DNA of 6,856 nucleotides, from positions 1 to 6,856 of the forward strand of contig PWQF01000285.1 of NCBI GenBank assembly GCA_003556865.1, in the 5' to 3' direction. Under the pieces are notes generated by a model. The model was not told where the DNA came from. It ran no database searches and saw nothing but the letters and a program-made list of their open reading frames with translations. Made by a program: the position numbers and the translations under genes. This document shows positions 1-5,785 of this stretch, piece after piece. Position 1 is the stretch's first letter. Every line of letters starts with the position of its first letter. Origin of the DNA: Elusimicrobiota bacterium. GTDB lineage: Bacteria; CG03; SLGR01; PWQF01.

Positions 1-491
1 AACTTTTCTGGGAAATTCCCGCCCTTATTATCCTGCCGCTCTTATGCGTGGCCATAGGAGTTTTTCCGGCTTACACGGTTTATCCTTTACTTGGGATTAC
101 AGTTGCAGGTTTTACCCCCCCCTCCCTCTGGGAGCCGGCAGCCGGGACCGGACTTCTGGCGGCCGGGGTCATTTTTGTTCTGGTTTTTTACCTCTTCAGC
201 GGGGTGAAAAAGTTTCGCCGTTCTTCATCATACATAGGCGGGGAAAAAGTTACTTCTTCAATGAGGGTGTCCGGGGCCCAGTTTTATACTACAATAGAAA
301 ATATTTCTATATTTAAGAAAATATATGCCATGGCGGAAAGAAAGGTTTTTGACCTTTATGAGGTTCTTAAGGCAGTTACCTTTTATATAATTAAAATACT
401 CAGGGCAGCCCATTCAGGGGTTCTTTCCCTTTATTTACTGTGGATGCTGGCCGGCAGCGCGGTTCTTTTTTACGTGTTACTTTTAAGATGA
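1..491 (+). CDS. NuoL/HyfB-like proton-conducting membrane subunit, C-terminal part (5'-truncated)
   Basis: The open frame runs in from the window edge (first full codon at 3) and stops with TGA at 489-491, leaving 162 visible residues. They show hydrophobic segments at about residues 4-22 and 49-66, a basic loop with an IGGE motif (78-81), a long helical stretch with acidic and basic residues (about 95-136), and a last membrane helix after an AHSGVLSLYLLW motif (136-147). This layout matches the C-terminal end of antiporter-like subunits of complex I and group 4 hydrogenases (NuoL, HyfB, MbxH, the MrpA N-terminal domain). The catalytic Glu/Lys helices would lie upstream. It overlaps the next gene by ATGA, and the following gene is the piece that is normally fused to its C-terminus in MrpA. 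Family assignment is fairly sure; the exact subfamily is not, because most of the protein is missing. Confidence 0.8.
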   Translation, partial: LFWEIPALIILPLLCVAIGVFPAYTVYPLLGITVAGFTPPSLWEPAAGTGLLAAGVIFVLVFYLFSGVKKFRRSSSYIGGEKVTSSMRVSGAQFYTTIENISIFKKIYAMAERKVFDLYEVLKAVTFYIIKILRAAHSGVLSLYLLWMLAGSAVLFYVLLLR

Positions 492-1009
492 TAGAAATTA
501 TTCTTTTTTTTAAGATAATTGCGGCAATAATAGCCATTGAATCCAAAAACCTTCTTTCGGCTATTATCTCCCTGGGAGCGGTCGGGTTTGCCCTTGCGGC
601 AATAATGGTCTTTTTAAATGCGCCGGATGTTGCCATAGTCCAGGTACTTGTGGAGGTGGTTCTTTTAGTGATACTTATAAAGGCCACCCTTAACCGTGAT
701 CTTACGGAAGTTAAAGGGAGAAGAGAATTTTTTATAAGGGTTTTTGCAATAGTTGCGGTAGGAGCCTTTCTTTTAGGCATAATATGGGGGCTGGGCTCAC
801 TTCCTCCCGCAGGCTCTTTTCCTTATGCCCCGGGCGGCCGGGTTATCCCCGGGCACTGGTATATTGTTAACGGGCTTAAGGAATCAGGGGTTTCTAATAT
901 AGTTACCGCAGTTATTCTTAATTTCAGGGCATATGACACTTTAGGGGAAGTATCTATATTCTTTTCCGCCATTATAGGGGCTTTTGTTATTTTAAGGAAA
1001 AAGAGATGA
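488..1009 (+). CDS. MbhD-MbhE fusion (MrpA C-terminal-like membrane subunit)
   Basis: A 173-residue integral membrane protein. The N-terminal half is a DUF4040/MbhD domain with the motif APDVAIVQVLVEVVLL (residues 45-60), including the conserved Glu56 in the membrane. The C-terminal half is MbhE-like, with NIVTAVILNFRAYDTLGE (137-154), the counterpart of the FRGFDTLGE signature near the end of MrpA. The two halves are separate genes (mbhD, mbhE) in Pyrococcus Mbh and are fused to a NuoL-like domain in ordinary MrpA; here they form one free-standing protein. The ATG at 488 was chosen because it begins at the first hydrophobic segment and overlaps the previous stop by ATGA; the reading frame is open further upstream, but that would need a large overlap. 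No strong SD is visible, so translation is probably coupled to the upstream gene. It probably forms part of the ion path between the antiporter modules. Confidence 0.85.
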   Translation: MIEIILFFKIIAAIIAIESKNLLSAIISLGAVGFALAAIMVFLNAPDVAIVQVLVEVVLLVILIKATLNRDLTEVKGRREFFIRVFAIVAVGAFLLGIIWGLGSLPPAGSFPYAPGGRVIPGHWYIVNGLKESGVSNIVTAVILNFRAYDTLGEVSIFFSAIIGAFVILRKKR

Positions 1010-1449
1010 AAGATAAAAAAGAGAACGGAATGTCTGAAATTGTAAAAACGGTTACGGTCGTTATTATGGATGGCGTAGCGCTTTTCGGTATTTACATTGT
1101 TTTTTACGGCCATTTATCTCCGGGAGGAGGTTTTGCCGGGGGGCTTATTACAGCCTTCCTGTTTATTCTTATGTTTCTTTCCCACGGCAGGCAGGAGGCA
1201 GTTAAAATACTTCCCTATCATCTTCTGAAAAAGGCCAACCTTTTTTCCCTGGCCGGACTTATTATTCTTTTTCTGCTGGCCCTTTACGGTCCTTTTATTA
1301 ATACCGGTCTGCCGGAGGGGACCGAGTTCAGGCTTCTTTCGGGAGGGTTAATACTCCCCTTTAACCTGCTTATCTGGATGAAAGTGGGGGCGGGCATATT
1401 TTTGGTTTTTGCCGCCCTTTCAACTTTCAGGGAGAAAGATGATGAATAA
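1006..1449 (+). CDS. mrpB: Na+/H+ antiporter subunit MrpB/MnhB-like (MbhF-like)
   Basis: A 147-residue membrane protein with the MnhB signature GHLSPGGGFAGG at residues 35-46, four predicted membrane segments (about 15-33, 44-59, 79-97, 124-140), and a typical C-terminal stretch ILPFNLLIWMKVGAG (116-130). MrpB is a small structural subunit of Mrp antiporters and, as MbhF, of Mbh hydrogenases. The ATG at 1006 overlaps the previous stop (ATGA), and AAGGA at 994-998 lies 7 nt upstream. A second ATG at residue 9 (1030) is possible but less well placed. The charged N-terminus (MKDKKENG) should stay in the cytoplasm. Confidence 0.92.
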   Translation: MKDKKENGMSEIVKTVTVVIMDGVALFGIYIVFYGHLSPGGGFAGGLITAFLFILMFLSHGRQEAVKILPYHLLKKANLFSLAGLIILFLLALYGPFINTGLPEGTEFRLLSGGLILPFNLLIWMKVGAGIFLVFAALSTFREKDDE

Positions 1450-1804
1450 TATGCCCCTGGCCTACGGGCTTTCAATGGTTCTGTTCGGGGTGGGTCTTTA
1501 CGGTGTGGTATGCAAAAAAAATGCGGTCAAAATAATAATTTCCCTGCTTATAATGACAAATGCGGTAAACCTCTTTATAATTTTAACTGGTTACCGGAGC
1601 GGCGGTGCTGCCCCGGTTATGACTGAAGGTCAGCAGATTTCGGATTTTGCCGCATCTTCCGTGGATCCCCTGGCCCAGGCAATGGTAGTTACCTCTATTG
1701 TAATAGGGTTCAGCCTGGCAGCACTTATGATTGCCATAGCCATAAGGCTTTACCACAGGTACAAAACATTTGATACCTCGAAAATGAAGGATCTTAAAGG
1801 ATGA
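1442..1804 (+). CDS. mrpC: Na+/H+ antiporter subunit MrpC/MnhC-like (NuoK homologue, MbhG-like)
   Basis: A 120-residue protein with three membrane helices (about 7-24, 29-49, 78-104), homologous to NuoK of complex I. The family signature DPLAQAMVVTSIVIGFSLAA is at 75-94, and the helix-2 motif TNAVNLFI at 39-46. Two in-frame ATGs lie side by side at 1439 and 1442; 1442 is preferred because GGGAG at 1430-1434 then has a 7-nt spacer, against 4 nt for 1439. It overlaps the end of mrpB by 8 bp. Its role is structural, linking MrpA-type and MrpD-type modules in the membrane. An 8-A run at 1514-1521 lies in the CKKNAVK coding stretch and leaves the frame intact. Confidence 0.92.
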   Translation: MNNMPLAYGLSMVLFGVGLYGVVCKKNAVKIIISLLIMTNAVNLFIILTGYRSGGAAPVMTEGQQISDFAASSVDPLAQAMVVTSIVIGFSLAALMIAIAIRLYHRYKTFDTSKMKDLKG

Positions 1805-3300
1805 GCCTCCTCCCTCTTTTTATACTTATACCCGTAGGCGCCGCCTTTCTTCTTTCTTCTTTTGAGCTGATGAAAGATAAGGAAAAGAAAAACCTTTACT
1901 CATATTATACTGCCGGAGCCGTCTGTCTTATTCTTTTGGGTATGGCTCTTTTTCTTACGGGAACCGGAAAAGAAGGGGCATTTGAACTGGGGGGCTGGCC
2001 TGTGCCCGTCGGGATATCATTAGTGCTGGACGGTTTCAGCCGCCCTGTTATTACAGTTACCGCCCTCATATCCCTTATCTGCGTTATATTTTCCTTTAAT
2101 TATATGCAGATGTACAGCAGCAGGGAAAAATTCTTTTCTCTTTTTCTTCTTATGGTAGGGGGGATGAACGGCATTCTGCTTACTTCGGATTTATTTAATT
2201 TATATGTTTTTATGGAGCTGGCGGCGGTATCCTCATACGGCCTGGTTGCTTACGGGGGTTCAAGGCAGGACCTGGAGGCTGCCTTTAAATACCTTGTCAT
2301 TTCAGCAGTGGCAACTGCTTTTATACTTCTTGGGGTGGGTATTACCTATGCTCATACCGGTAATTTAAGTATGACAGCGGTATATAATATTATTTCTTCT
2401 TCGCCCCCGGCCCCCGGGATTTACCTGGCCGCCGGTTTTTTTATGTCAGGGTTTGCCATAAAAGCGGCCCTTATCCCTTTTCACGCCTGGCTTCCCGATG
2501 CCCACCCGGCGGCTCCGGCCCCGGTTTCGGCTATGCTCAGCGGGGTTCTTATAAAAACTGCCGGTATTTATGCAATGGTGAGAGTAGTATTCCTTATTTT
2601 TGCCGCCGATATCCAGGTCACCTCATCCCTCTTAAGGGTTTTCGGTTCTTTTTCCCTTATGCTGGGCGTTCTTCTTGCCCTGGGGCAGTGGGATTTTAAA
2701 AGGCTCCTGGCTTACCATTCAATAAGCCAGATGGGGTATATTGCTCTGGCATTCGGGTTAGCTACCCCCCTGGGTATAGCGGCCGGGCTTTTTCACCTGC
2801 TTAATCATTCTGTTTTTAAATCCCTTCTTTTCCTTAACTCCGGCGCGGTTTTTTACAGGACAGGGACCAGGGACCTGAGAGAGATGGGGGGGCTGGCAAG
2901 CGTTATGCCCGTAACTGCTTATACATCCATGGTCGCTTCCCTTTCAATATCCGGGCTGCCTCCTTTTAACGGTTTCTGGAGCAAGCTTCTTATTGTTATT
3001 GCCGCATTGAGGGCCGGTTATCCCTGGATGGCAATCTGGGCGGTCCTGGGCAGTATTTTAACCCTGGCCTCTTTTGCCAAGGTCCAGAGGTATGCTTTTA
3101 TAGGAAAAGCATCTGAAAAGTTTAAAGAGCTGAAAGAGGTTCCCTTCCCTATGCTTTTTTCAATGATAGCGCTGGCTCTTTTATGCCTGGGAATGGGACT
3201 TATTCTGCTTTCGCCCCTCAGGGGCGCTGTACTGGACGGGGCGGCAGACGTTTTGCTGGAACCGGCCAGGTATCTCAGCATAGCGGGAGAGGGATTATGA
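1801..3300 (+). CDS. mrpD: Na+/H+ antiporter subunit MrpD/MnhD-like (MbhH-like), ion-translocating
   Basis: A 499-residue polytopic membrane protein of the Proton_antipo_M family (NuoL/M/N, MrpD, MbhH), of normal length for the family. Visible ion-path residues are Glu139 in NLYVFMEL (TM5), Lys221 in FAIKAALIPFHAWLPDAH (TM7), Lys252 in VLIKTAGIY (TM8), His306 in LLAYHSISQMGY, His336 and Lys340 in LLNHSVFKSLLF, and Lys395 in PPFNGFWSKLL (TM12). All residues expected of a working half-channel are therefore present. It starts with an ATGA overlap on mrpC, with AAGGA at 1787-1791 nine nt before. It is one of two antiporter-type subunits in this operon; the other is the truncated gene at the window start. 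The sequence does not tell whether Na+ or H+ is carried. Confidence 0.95.
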   Translation: MSLLPLFILIPVGAAFLLSSFELMKDKEKKNLYSYYTAGAVCLILLGMALFLTGTGKEGAFELGGWPVPVGISLVLDGFSRPVITVTALISLICVIFSFNYMQMYSSREKFFSLFLLMVGGMNGILLTSDLFNLYVFMELAAVSSYGLVAYGGSRQDLEAAFKYLVISAVATAFILLGVGITYAHTGNLSMTAVYNIISSSPPAPGIYLAAGFFMSGFAIKAALIPFHAWLPDAHPAAPAPVSAMLSGVLIKTAGIYAMVRVVFLIFAADIQVTSSLLRVFGSFSLMLGVLLALGQWDFKRLLAYHSISQMGYIALAFGLATPLGIAAGLFHLLNHSVFKSLLFLNSGAVFYRTGTRDLREMGGLASVMPVTAYTSMVASLSISGLPPFNGFWSKLLIVIAALRAGYPWMAIWAVLGSILTLASFAKVQRYAFIGKASEKFKELKEVPFPMLFSMIALALLCLGMGLILLSPLRGAVLDGAADVLLEPARYLSIAGEGL

Positions 3301-3794
3301 AAAAAATAGTGGTATTTGCCGCCATTTTTATCTTATGGCTTGTATATACCTGGCCTTTTAACCCTTTTGATATTCAATCTTTTGCGGCCGGGATTATTGC
3401 CTCGGCTATGGTTTTAATCATTTTCCCTTCCGTTCCCCGCCGGATAAACCTTCCAAAACTTTTACAGCCTGAAAGGTATTTATGGGCAGTTATATATATG
3501 CCTCTGCTTTTATGGCATATGTTAAGGGCAAATTGTGATATTATATACAGGCTCATCTATCCCGGGGCTCCGTTAAAGCCGGCTATAGTTAAGTTTGAAA
3601 CCTCTCTTAAGAGCCCCCTGGCCCGGACAATATTCTGCTGCTTTATAAACCTGGCTCCCCGAACCCTTGTTATGGATATAACCGGCCGGGATATTTACCT
3701 GCATTTTCTTCGGGAGGAGGATAAAAAAACTTTGCCGGCTGACCTGGTATACCGGAGCGGTATTGAAAAAATATTAGAGAGGATATTTGAATGA
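3297..3794 (+). CDS. mrpE: Na+/H+ antiporter subunit MrpE/MnhE-like (MbhA-like)
   Basis: A 165-residue protein with two or three N-terminal membrane segments (about 3-19, 28-45, 61-77) and a soluble C-terminal domain, as in MrpE. Family marks are LLWHMLRANCDIIYRL (71-86), KPAIVKFETSLKSPLART (94-111), and INLAPRTLVMDI (117-128), the counterpart of the ITLTPGTLTVDV stretch of MrpE. The ATG at 3297 overlaps the mrpD stop by ATGA, and GGAG at 3286-3289 is 7 nt upstream. The frame is open further upstream inside mrpD, but that part has no MrpE character. MrpE is a peripheral subunit needed for assembly or full activity of the antiporter. Confidence 0.9.
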   Translation: MKKIVVFAAIFILWLVYTWPFNPFDIQSFAAGIIASAMVLIIFPSVPRRINLPKLLQPERYLWAVIYMPLLLWHMLRANCDIIYRLIYPGAPLKPAIVKFETSLKSPLARTIFCCFINLAPRTLVMDITGRDIYLHFLREEDKKTLPADLVYRSGIEKILERIFE

Positions 3795-4051
3795 TATTTC
3801 AAGTTTATTTTTGGATTCTTTTATTCTGCACTTTTCTTTGCATATACAGCATAGGCACCGGCCCCGCCCCCCCTCACCGTGCGGTGGCTATTGAGGCGGT
3901 GGGAAAGGTAGTGGTGGGCATAAGCGCTCTCTATTCTTTAACGGCCGGGAATGATTTTTATATTAATGTTTCAATATCCTGGGCCCTTTTAAGTTTTATC
4001 GGGATAGTTGCCGTATCCAAATTCCTTGAAGGCAAGAGGTTTGACCAGTGA
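3791..4051 (+). CDS. mrpF: Na+/H+ antiporter subunit MrpF/MnhF-like (MbhB-like)
   Basis: An 86-residue protein with three membrane helices (about 4-21, 35-50, 58-77), the normal size of MrpF. The region GPAPPHRAVAIEAVG (24-38) matches the family's GP-x-x-x-DR-VVALD-x-x-G signature, but with His29 in place of the first Asp and Glu35 in place of the second. The third helix has NVSISWALLSFIG (59-71), where an acidic residue often stands in place of Asn59. The ATG overlaps the mrpE stop (ATGA), and AGAGG just upstream serves as SD. In Mrp systems MrpF helps form the cation path next to MrpA and MrpG, so these swaps may matter for ion choice. Confidence 0.88.
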   Translation: MIFQVYFWILLFCTFLCIYSIGTGPAPPHRAVAIEAVGKVVVGISALYSLTAGNDFYINVSISWALLSFIGIVAVSKFLEGKRFDQ

Positions 4052-4407
4052 GTTATACTGCGGGAGTTATAGTTATAGGCGCGGGTATTTTATTTAACCT
4101 GGCCGGATGCGCCGCTCTTCTGAGGCTGGAGTGTGTATATGAACGCCTGCAGGCTTCCTGTAAATCCTTAAGCCTGGGGACCTCTCTTATACTCCTGGGG
4201 ATTTTTATAATAGAAGGAATAACTCCCCTGGGGCTGAAATCCCTGGTTGTTATGGGTTTTATTCTCTTTACTTCCCCGGCTGCGGCTCATGCCCTGGCCC
4301 GCTCTTCCTACAGGTACGGAGAAAAACTGCCGGATAAAGAGTCAAGGGATGATTACAGCCGGTTTTTAGGCAGCAGCGAGAAAGGCCGGGGCGGAGAAAA
4401 AGAATGA
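4048..4407 (+). CDS. mrpG: Na+/H+ antiporter subunit MrpG/MnhG-like (MbhC-like)
   Basis: A 119-residue protein with three membrane helices (about 5-24, 40-56, 64-82). Family marks are ALLRLECVYERLQASCKSLS (23-42), equivalent to the LLRFPDVYTRLHAATKADT stretch of MrpG, and FILFTSPAAAHALARSSYR (71-89), close to the family's TSPVAAHALARAAYR. The start is GTG at 4048, overlapping the mrpF stop as GTGA, with AAGAGG at 4034-4039 eight nt upstream. The last 30 residues are hydrophilic and charged (cytoplasmic tail, KLPDKESRDDYS...), longer than a minimal MrpG. This completes the B-to-G order of a standard mrp operon. Confidence 0.9.
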   Translation: MSYTAGVIVIGAGILFNLAGCAALLRLECVYERLQASCKSLSLGTSLILLGIFIIEGITPLGLKSLVVMGFILFTSPAAAHALARSSYRYGEKLPDKESRDDYSRFLGSSEKGRGGEKE

Positions 4408-5012
4408 AGCTTCCTAAACTCAGGGAACTTAAAGAAGCCTTAAAGGCCCTCTTTTCCGGACGCTATACCAGCCGGTTTCCTGCCGAGCCCGCTCCCGCGG
4501 CGCCCGGTTTCCGGGGTAAACCTCTTCCCCGGGAAGAGTGGTGCATAGGATGCCAGGCCTGTATGGAGGCCTGTCCTTCTTCTGCCATAGAGATTAAGGA
4601 TAATTTAGGAAAGAAAAAAAGAACTCTCATACGGTACTGGGACCGCTGCAACTACTGCGGGCAGTGCCAGGATAAATGTCCCCAGCCCCAGCCGGGGGTT
4701 GAGTTAACCCCGGAGTATGACTATCCCGGATATGATTTAACTGAAATGAAAATCACCCAGGAGTTTGAACTTATAATCTGCGAAAAATGCAAAAGCCCCC
4801 TGGGTACCCAGATGCAGCTGGAGGCTACCGTGAAAAGGATGGGGCCGGCCCTGGCCCACTCATCGCCTGATATGCTTAATACGCGCCAGCTTCAGACCGG
4901 AAGGCCCCTCCCCTCCCCGTCAAAAAGAAAGCATTATACCCGGGCTGATATTTTTACGTTTCTCTGTCCCGTCTGCCGCCATGAGGTTTTTAAAAAGGAG
5001 GCGGGAAACTGA
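4404..5012 (+). CDS. 2x[4Fe-4S] ferredoxin-like hydrogenase subunit (NuoI/HycF/MbhN type) with C-terminal CxxC pairs
   Basis: A 202-residue soluble protein with two [4Fe-4S] motifs of the CxxCxxCxxxCP type: Cys47/50/53/57 and Cys82/85/88/92. They are separated by a lysine-rich 24-residue loop, as in NuoI-like subunits. The C-terminal part has two further CxxC pairs, Cys126/129 (ICEKCKSPLG) and Cys188/191 (FLCPVCRHEVF), which look like a split zinc ribbon or rubredoxin-like site; HycF of formate hydrogenlyase has a similar C-terminal Cys arrangement. The N-terminal 20 residues form a basic amphipathic helix (LRELKEALKALFSGRY) that could dock on the membrane arm. The role inferred is to carry electrons from ferredoxin to the [NiFe] hydrogenase small subunit. 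ATGA overlap with mrpG; GGAG at 4393-4396 is the SD. Confidence 0.85.
   Translation: MKLPKLRELKEALKALFSGRYTSRFPAEPAPAAPGFRGKPLPREEWCIGCQACMEACPSSAIEIKDNLGKKKRTLIRYWDRCNYCGQCQDKCPQPQPGVELTPEYDYPGYDLTEMKITQEFELIICEKCKSPLGTQMQLEATVKRMGPALAHSSPDMLNTRQLQTGRPLPSPSKRKHYTRADIFTFLCPVCRHEVFKKEAGN
4995..5001 (+). promoter_or_regulatory. Strong Shine-Dalgarno site for hycI, pointing to a CTG start
   Basis: AAGGAGG at 4995-5001 is the best SD match in the operon. The next 7 nt lead exactly to CTG at 5009, which overlaps the previous stop TGA as CTGA, the same geometry as the ATGA and GTGA junctions elsewhere in the operon. The first ATG in that frame (5060) is 58 nt away and has no SD. Confidence 0.75.
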
Positions 5013-5473
5013 AGGTTCCTTTCAGGTTAAATAATTCTGATTCATTAAAGACAGTTATAATGGGTGTGGGGAACAGTTTAAGGGGAGATGACGGCTGCGG
5101 AATTCTGGTAGCCCGCAAGCTTAAGGAAAAAGGGTTTAAAAACTCGTTTCCCTGCGGCCAGACCCCTGAAAATTATTTAGGGAAAATAGTTTCTCTTAAT
5201 CCGGATACGGTTTTAATAGTTGATGCGGTTGATTTCGGGGGAGAAACCGGCCAGGTCCGGTTCTTTAAGAGCGACGATGTTTTTCAGGGTCTTTCCACGC
5301 ATACTGCCGGACTGAATATGACGGCCCGGTTTTTAACTGCCTCCTCGGGGGCCAGGGTAATGCTTGTAGGCATCCAGCCCGAAAAACTTCACGGCAAAAT
5401 GACAGGCAGGGTAAAAAAGGCATCAGAAGAGTTGGCAAAAAAATTTTACAGGCAGTTATGCACGAAAGCGTAA
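5009..5473 (+). CDS. hycI: Hydrogenase maturation endopeptidase, HycI/HoxM family (probable CTG start)
   Basis: Nickel-dependent endopeptidase that removes the C-terminal tail of the [NiFe] hydrogenase large subunit after metal insertion. With the CTG start the protein has 154 residues. The family motif GVGNSLRGDDG is at 19-29, with the metal-ligand Asp28; LIVDAVD gives the second ligand Asp72; His98 in STHTAG is the third; and LVGIQPE is at 119-125. These correspond to Asp16, Asp62 and His90 of E. coli HycI. Starting at ATG 5060 would cut the first beta-strand (KTVIMGVGN) of the fold, whereas family members have several residues before GVGN. No ATG, GTG or TTG lies in frame between 5009 and 5060. 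Its GIQPE motif and the operon point to a group 4 (Hyc/Mbh-type) large subunit as substrate, expected upstream. It overlaps hypA by 16 bp. Confidence 0.87.
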   Translation: MKVPFRLNNSDSLKTVIMGVGNSLRGDDGCGILVARKLKEKGFKNSFPCGQTPENYLGKIVSLNPDTVLIVDAVDFGGETGQVRFFKSDDVFQGLSTHTAGLNMTARFLTASSGARVMLVGIQPEKLHGKMTGRVKKASEELAKKFYRQLCTKA

Positions 5474-5778
5474 AAGCAAAAGAGATAGAAAAAGAAATAA
5501 TCCGGCAGGCAGAAGAGAAAGGTTTAAAATCAGTTAAAGAGGTACTTATAAAAGCGGGCCGGGGCGAGGGGGAGTCTCCCGGGGATATAGTTCATATAGT
5601 AAAAGAGCATATGAATATTTCCCGGGTCCGGGTGATAAAAGAGGATTTGGCAATAAAATGTTCAGGCTGCGGAAAACTGATAAAAGAGTCCGCCCAAACA
5701 CTGGGCTGCCCGGAGTGCGGGGAGATAGAGAGCATCATAATATCGGGAATGGGTTTTAAGGTCCTGGAAGTGCGCTGA
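5458..5778 (+). CDS. hypA: Hydrogenase nickel incorporation protein HypA
   Basis: A 106-residue nickel chaperone. The N-terminal Met-His-Glu, whose His2 is the nickel ligand in HypA proteins, is present. The zinc site has two CxxC pairs, Cys68/71 (KCSGCGKL) and Cys84/87 (GCPECGEI), spaced as in other HypA proteins. The C-terminus SGMGFKVLEVR matches the SGxExxIxxIEV ending of the family. It is somewhat short (family about 113-118). The absence of a longer N-terminal form is important, since the free MHE end binds nickel; this fixes the ATG at 5458. The start lies inside the end of hycI (16-bp overlap) with only a weak upstream AGG, so translation is probably coupled. HypB and the other Hyp proteins are not in the window. 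Confidence 0.92.
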   Translation: MHESVKAKEIEKEIIRQAEEKGLKSVKEVLIKAGRGEGESPGDIVHIVKEHMNISRVRVIKEDLAIKCSGCGKLIKESAQTLGCPECGEIESIIISGMGFKVLEVR

Positions 5779-5785
5779 CCTTTTT
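5758..5785 (+). terminator. Possible weak intrinsic terminator of the hydrogenase operon
   Basis: AAGGTC (5758-5763) pairs with GACCTT (5777-5782) around a 13-nt loop, followed by a T-rich tract (TTTTTATTTC, 5781-5790). The stem has only 6 bp with 3 G-C pairs, and it overlaps the hypA stop codon and reaches into the end of convergent mazG. It is the only candidate near the operon end; Rho-dependent termination is an alternative. Confidence 0.35.

Noticed and set aside
115..122. Runs of eight identical bases (C at 115-122, T at 504-511, A at 1514-1521) as slippage or phase-variation sites
   Set aside because: All lie in intact frames and encode ordinary family sequence; runs of 8 alone are not enough to argue for phase variation.
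44..316. Plus-strand frame of 90 codons inside the NuoL-like gene
   Set aside because: It is a shadow frame; the overlapping frame carries the NuoL-type motifs through to 491.
400..780. Minus-strand open frame of 126 codons, and others at 823-1113, 1284-1475, 3018-3281, 3374-3556 and 4463-4651
   Set aside because: All lie opposite clear membrane-protein or ferredoxin genes and give basic or serine/isoleucine-rich sequence with no family motif.
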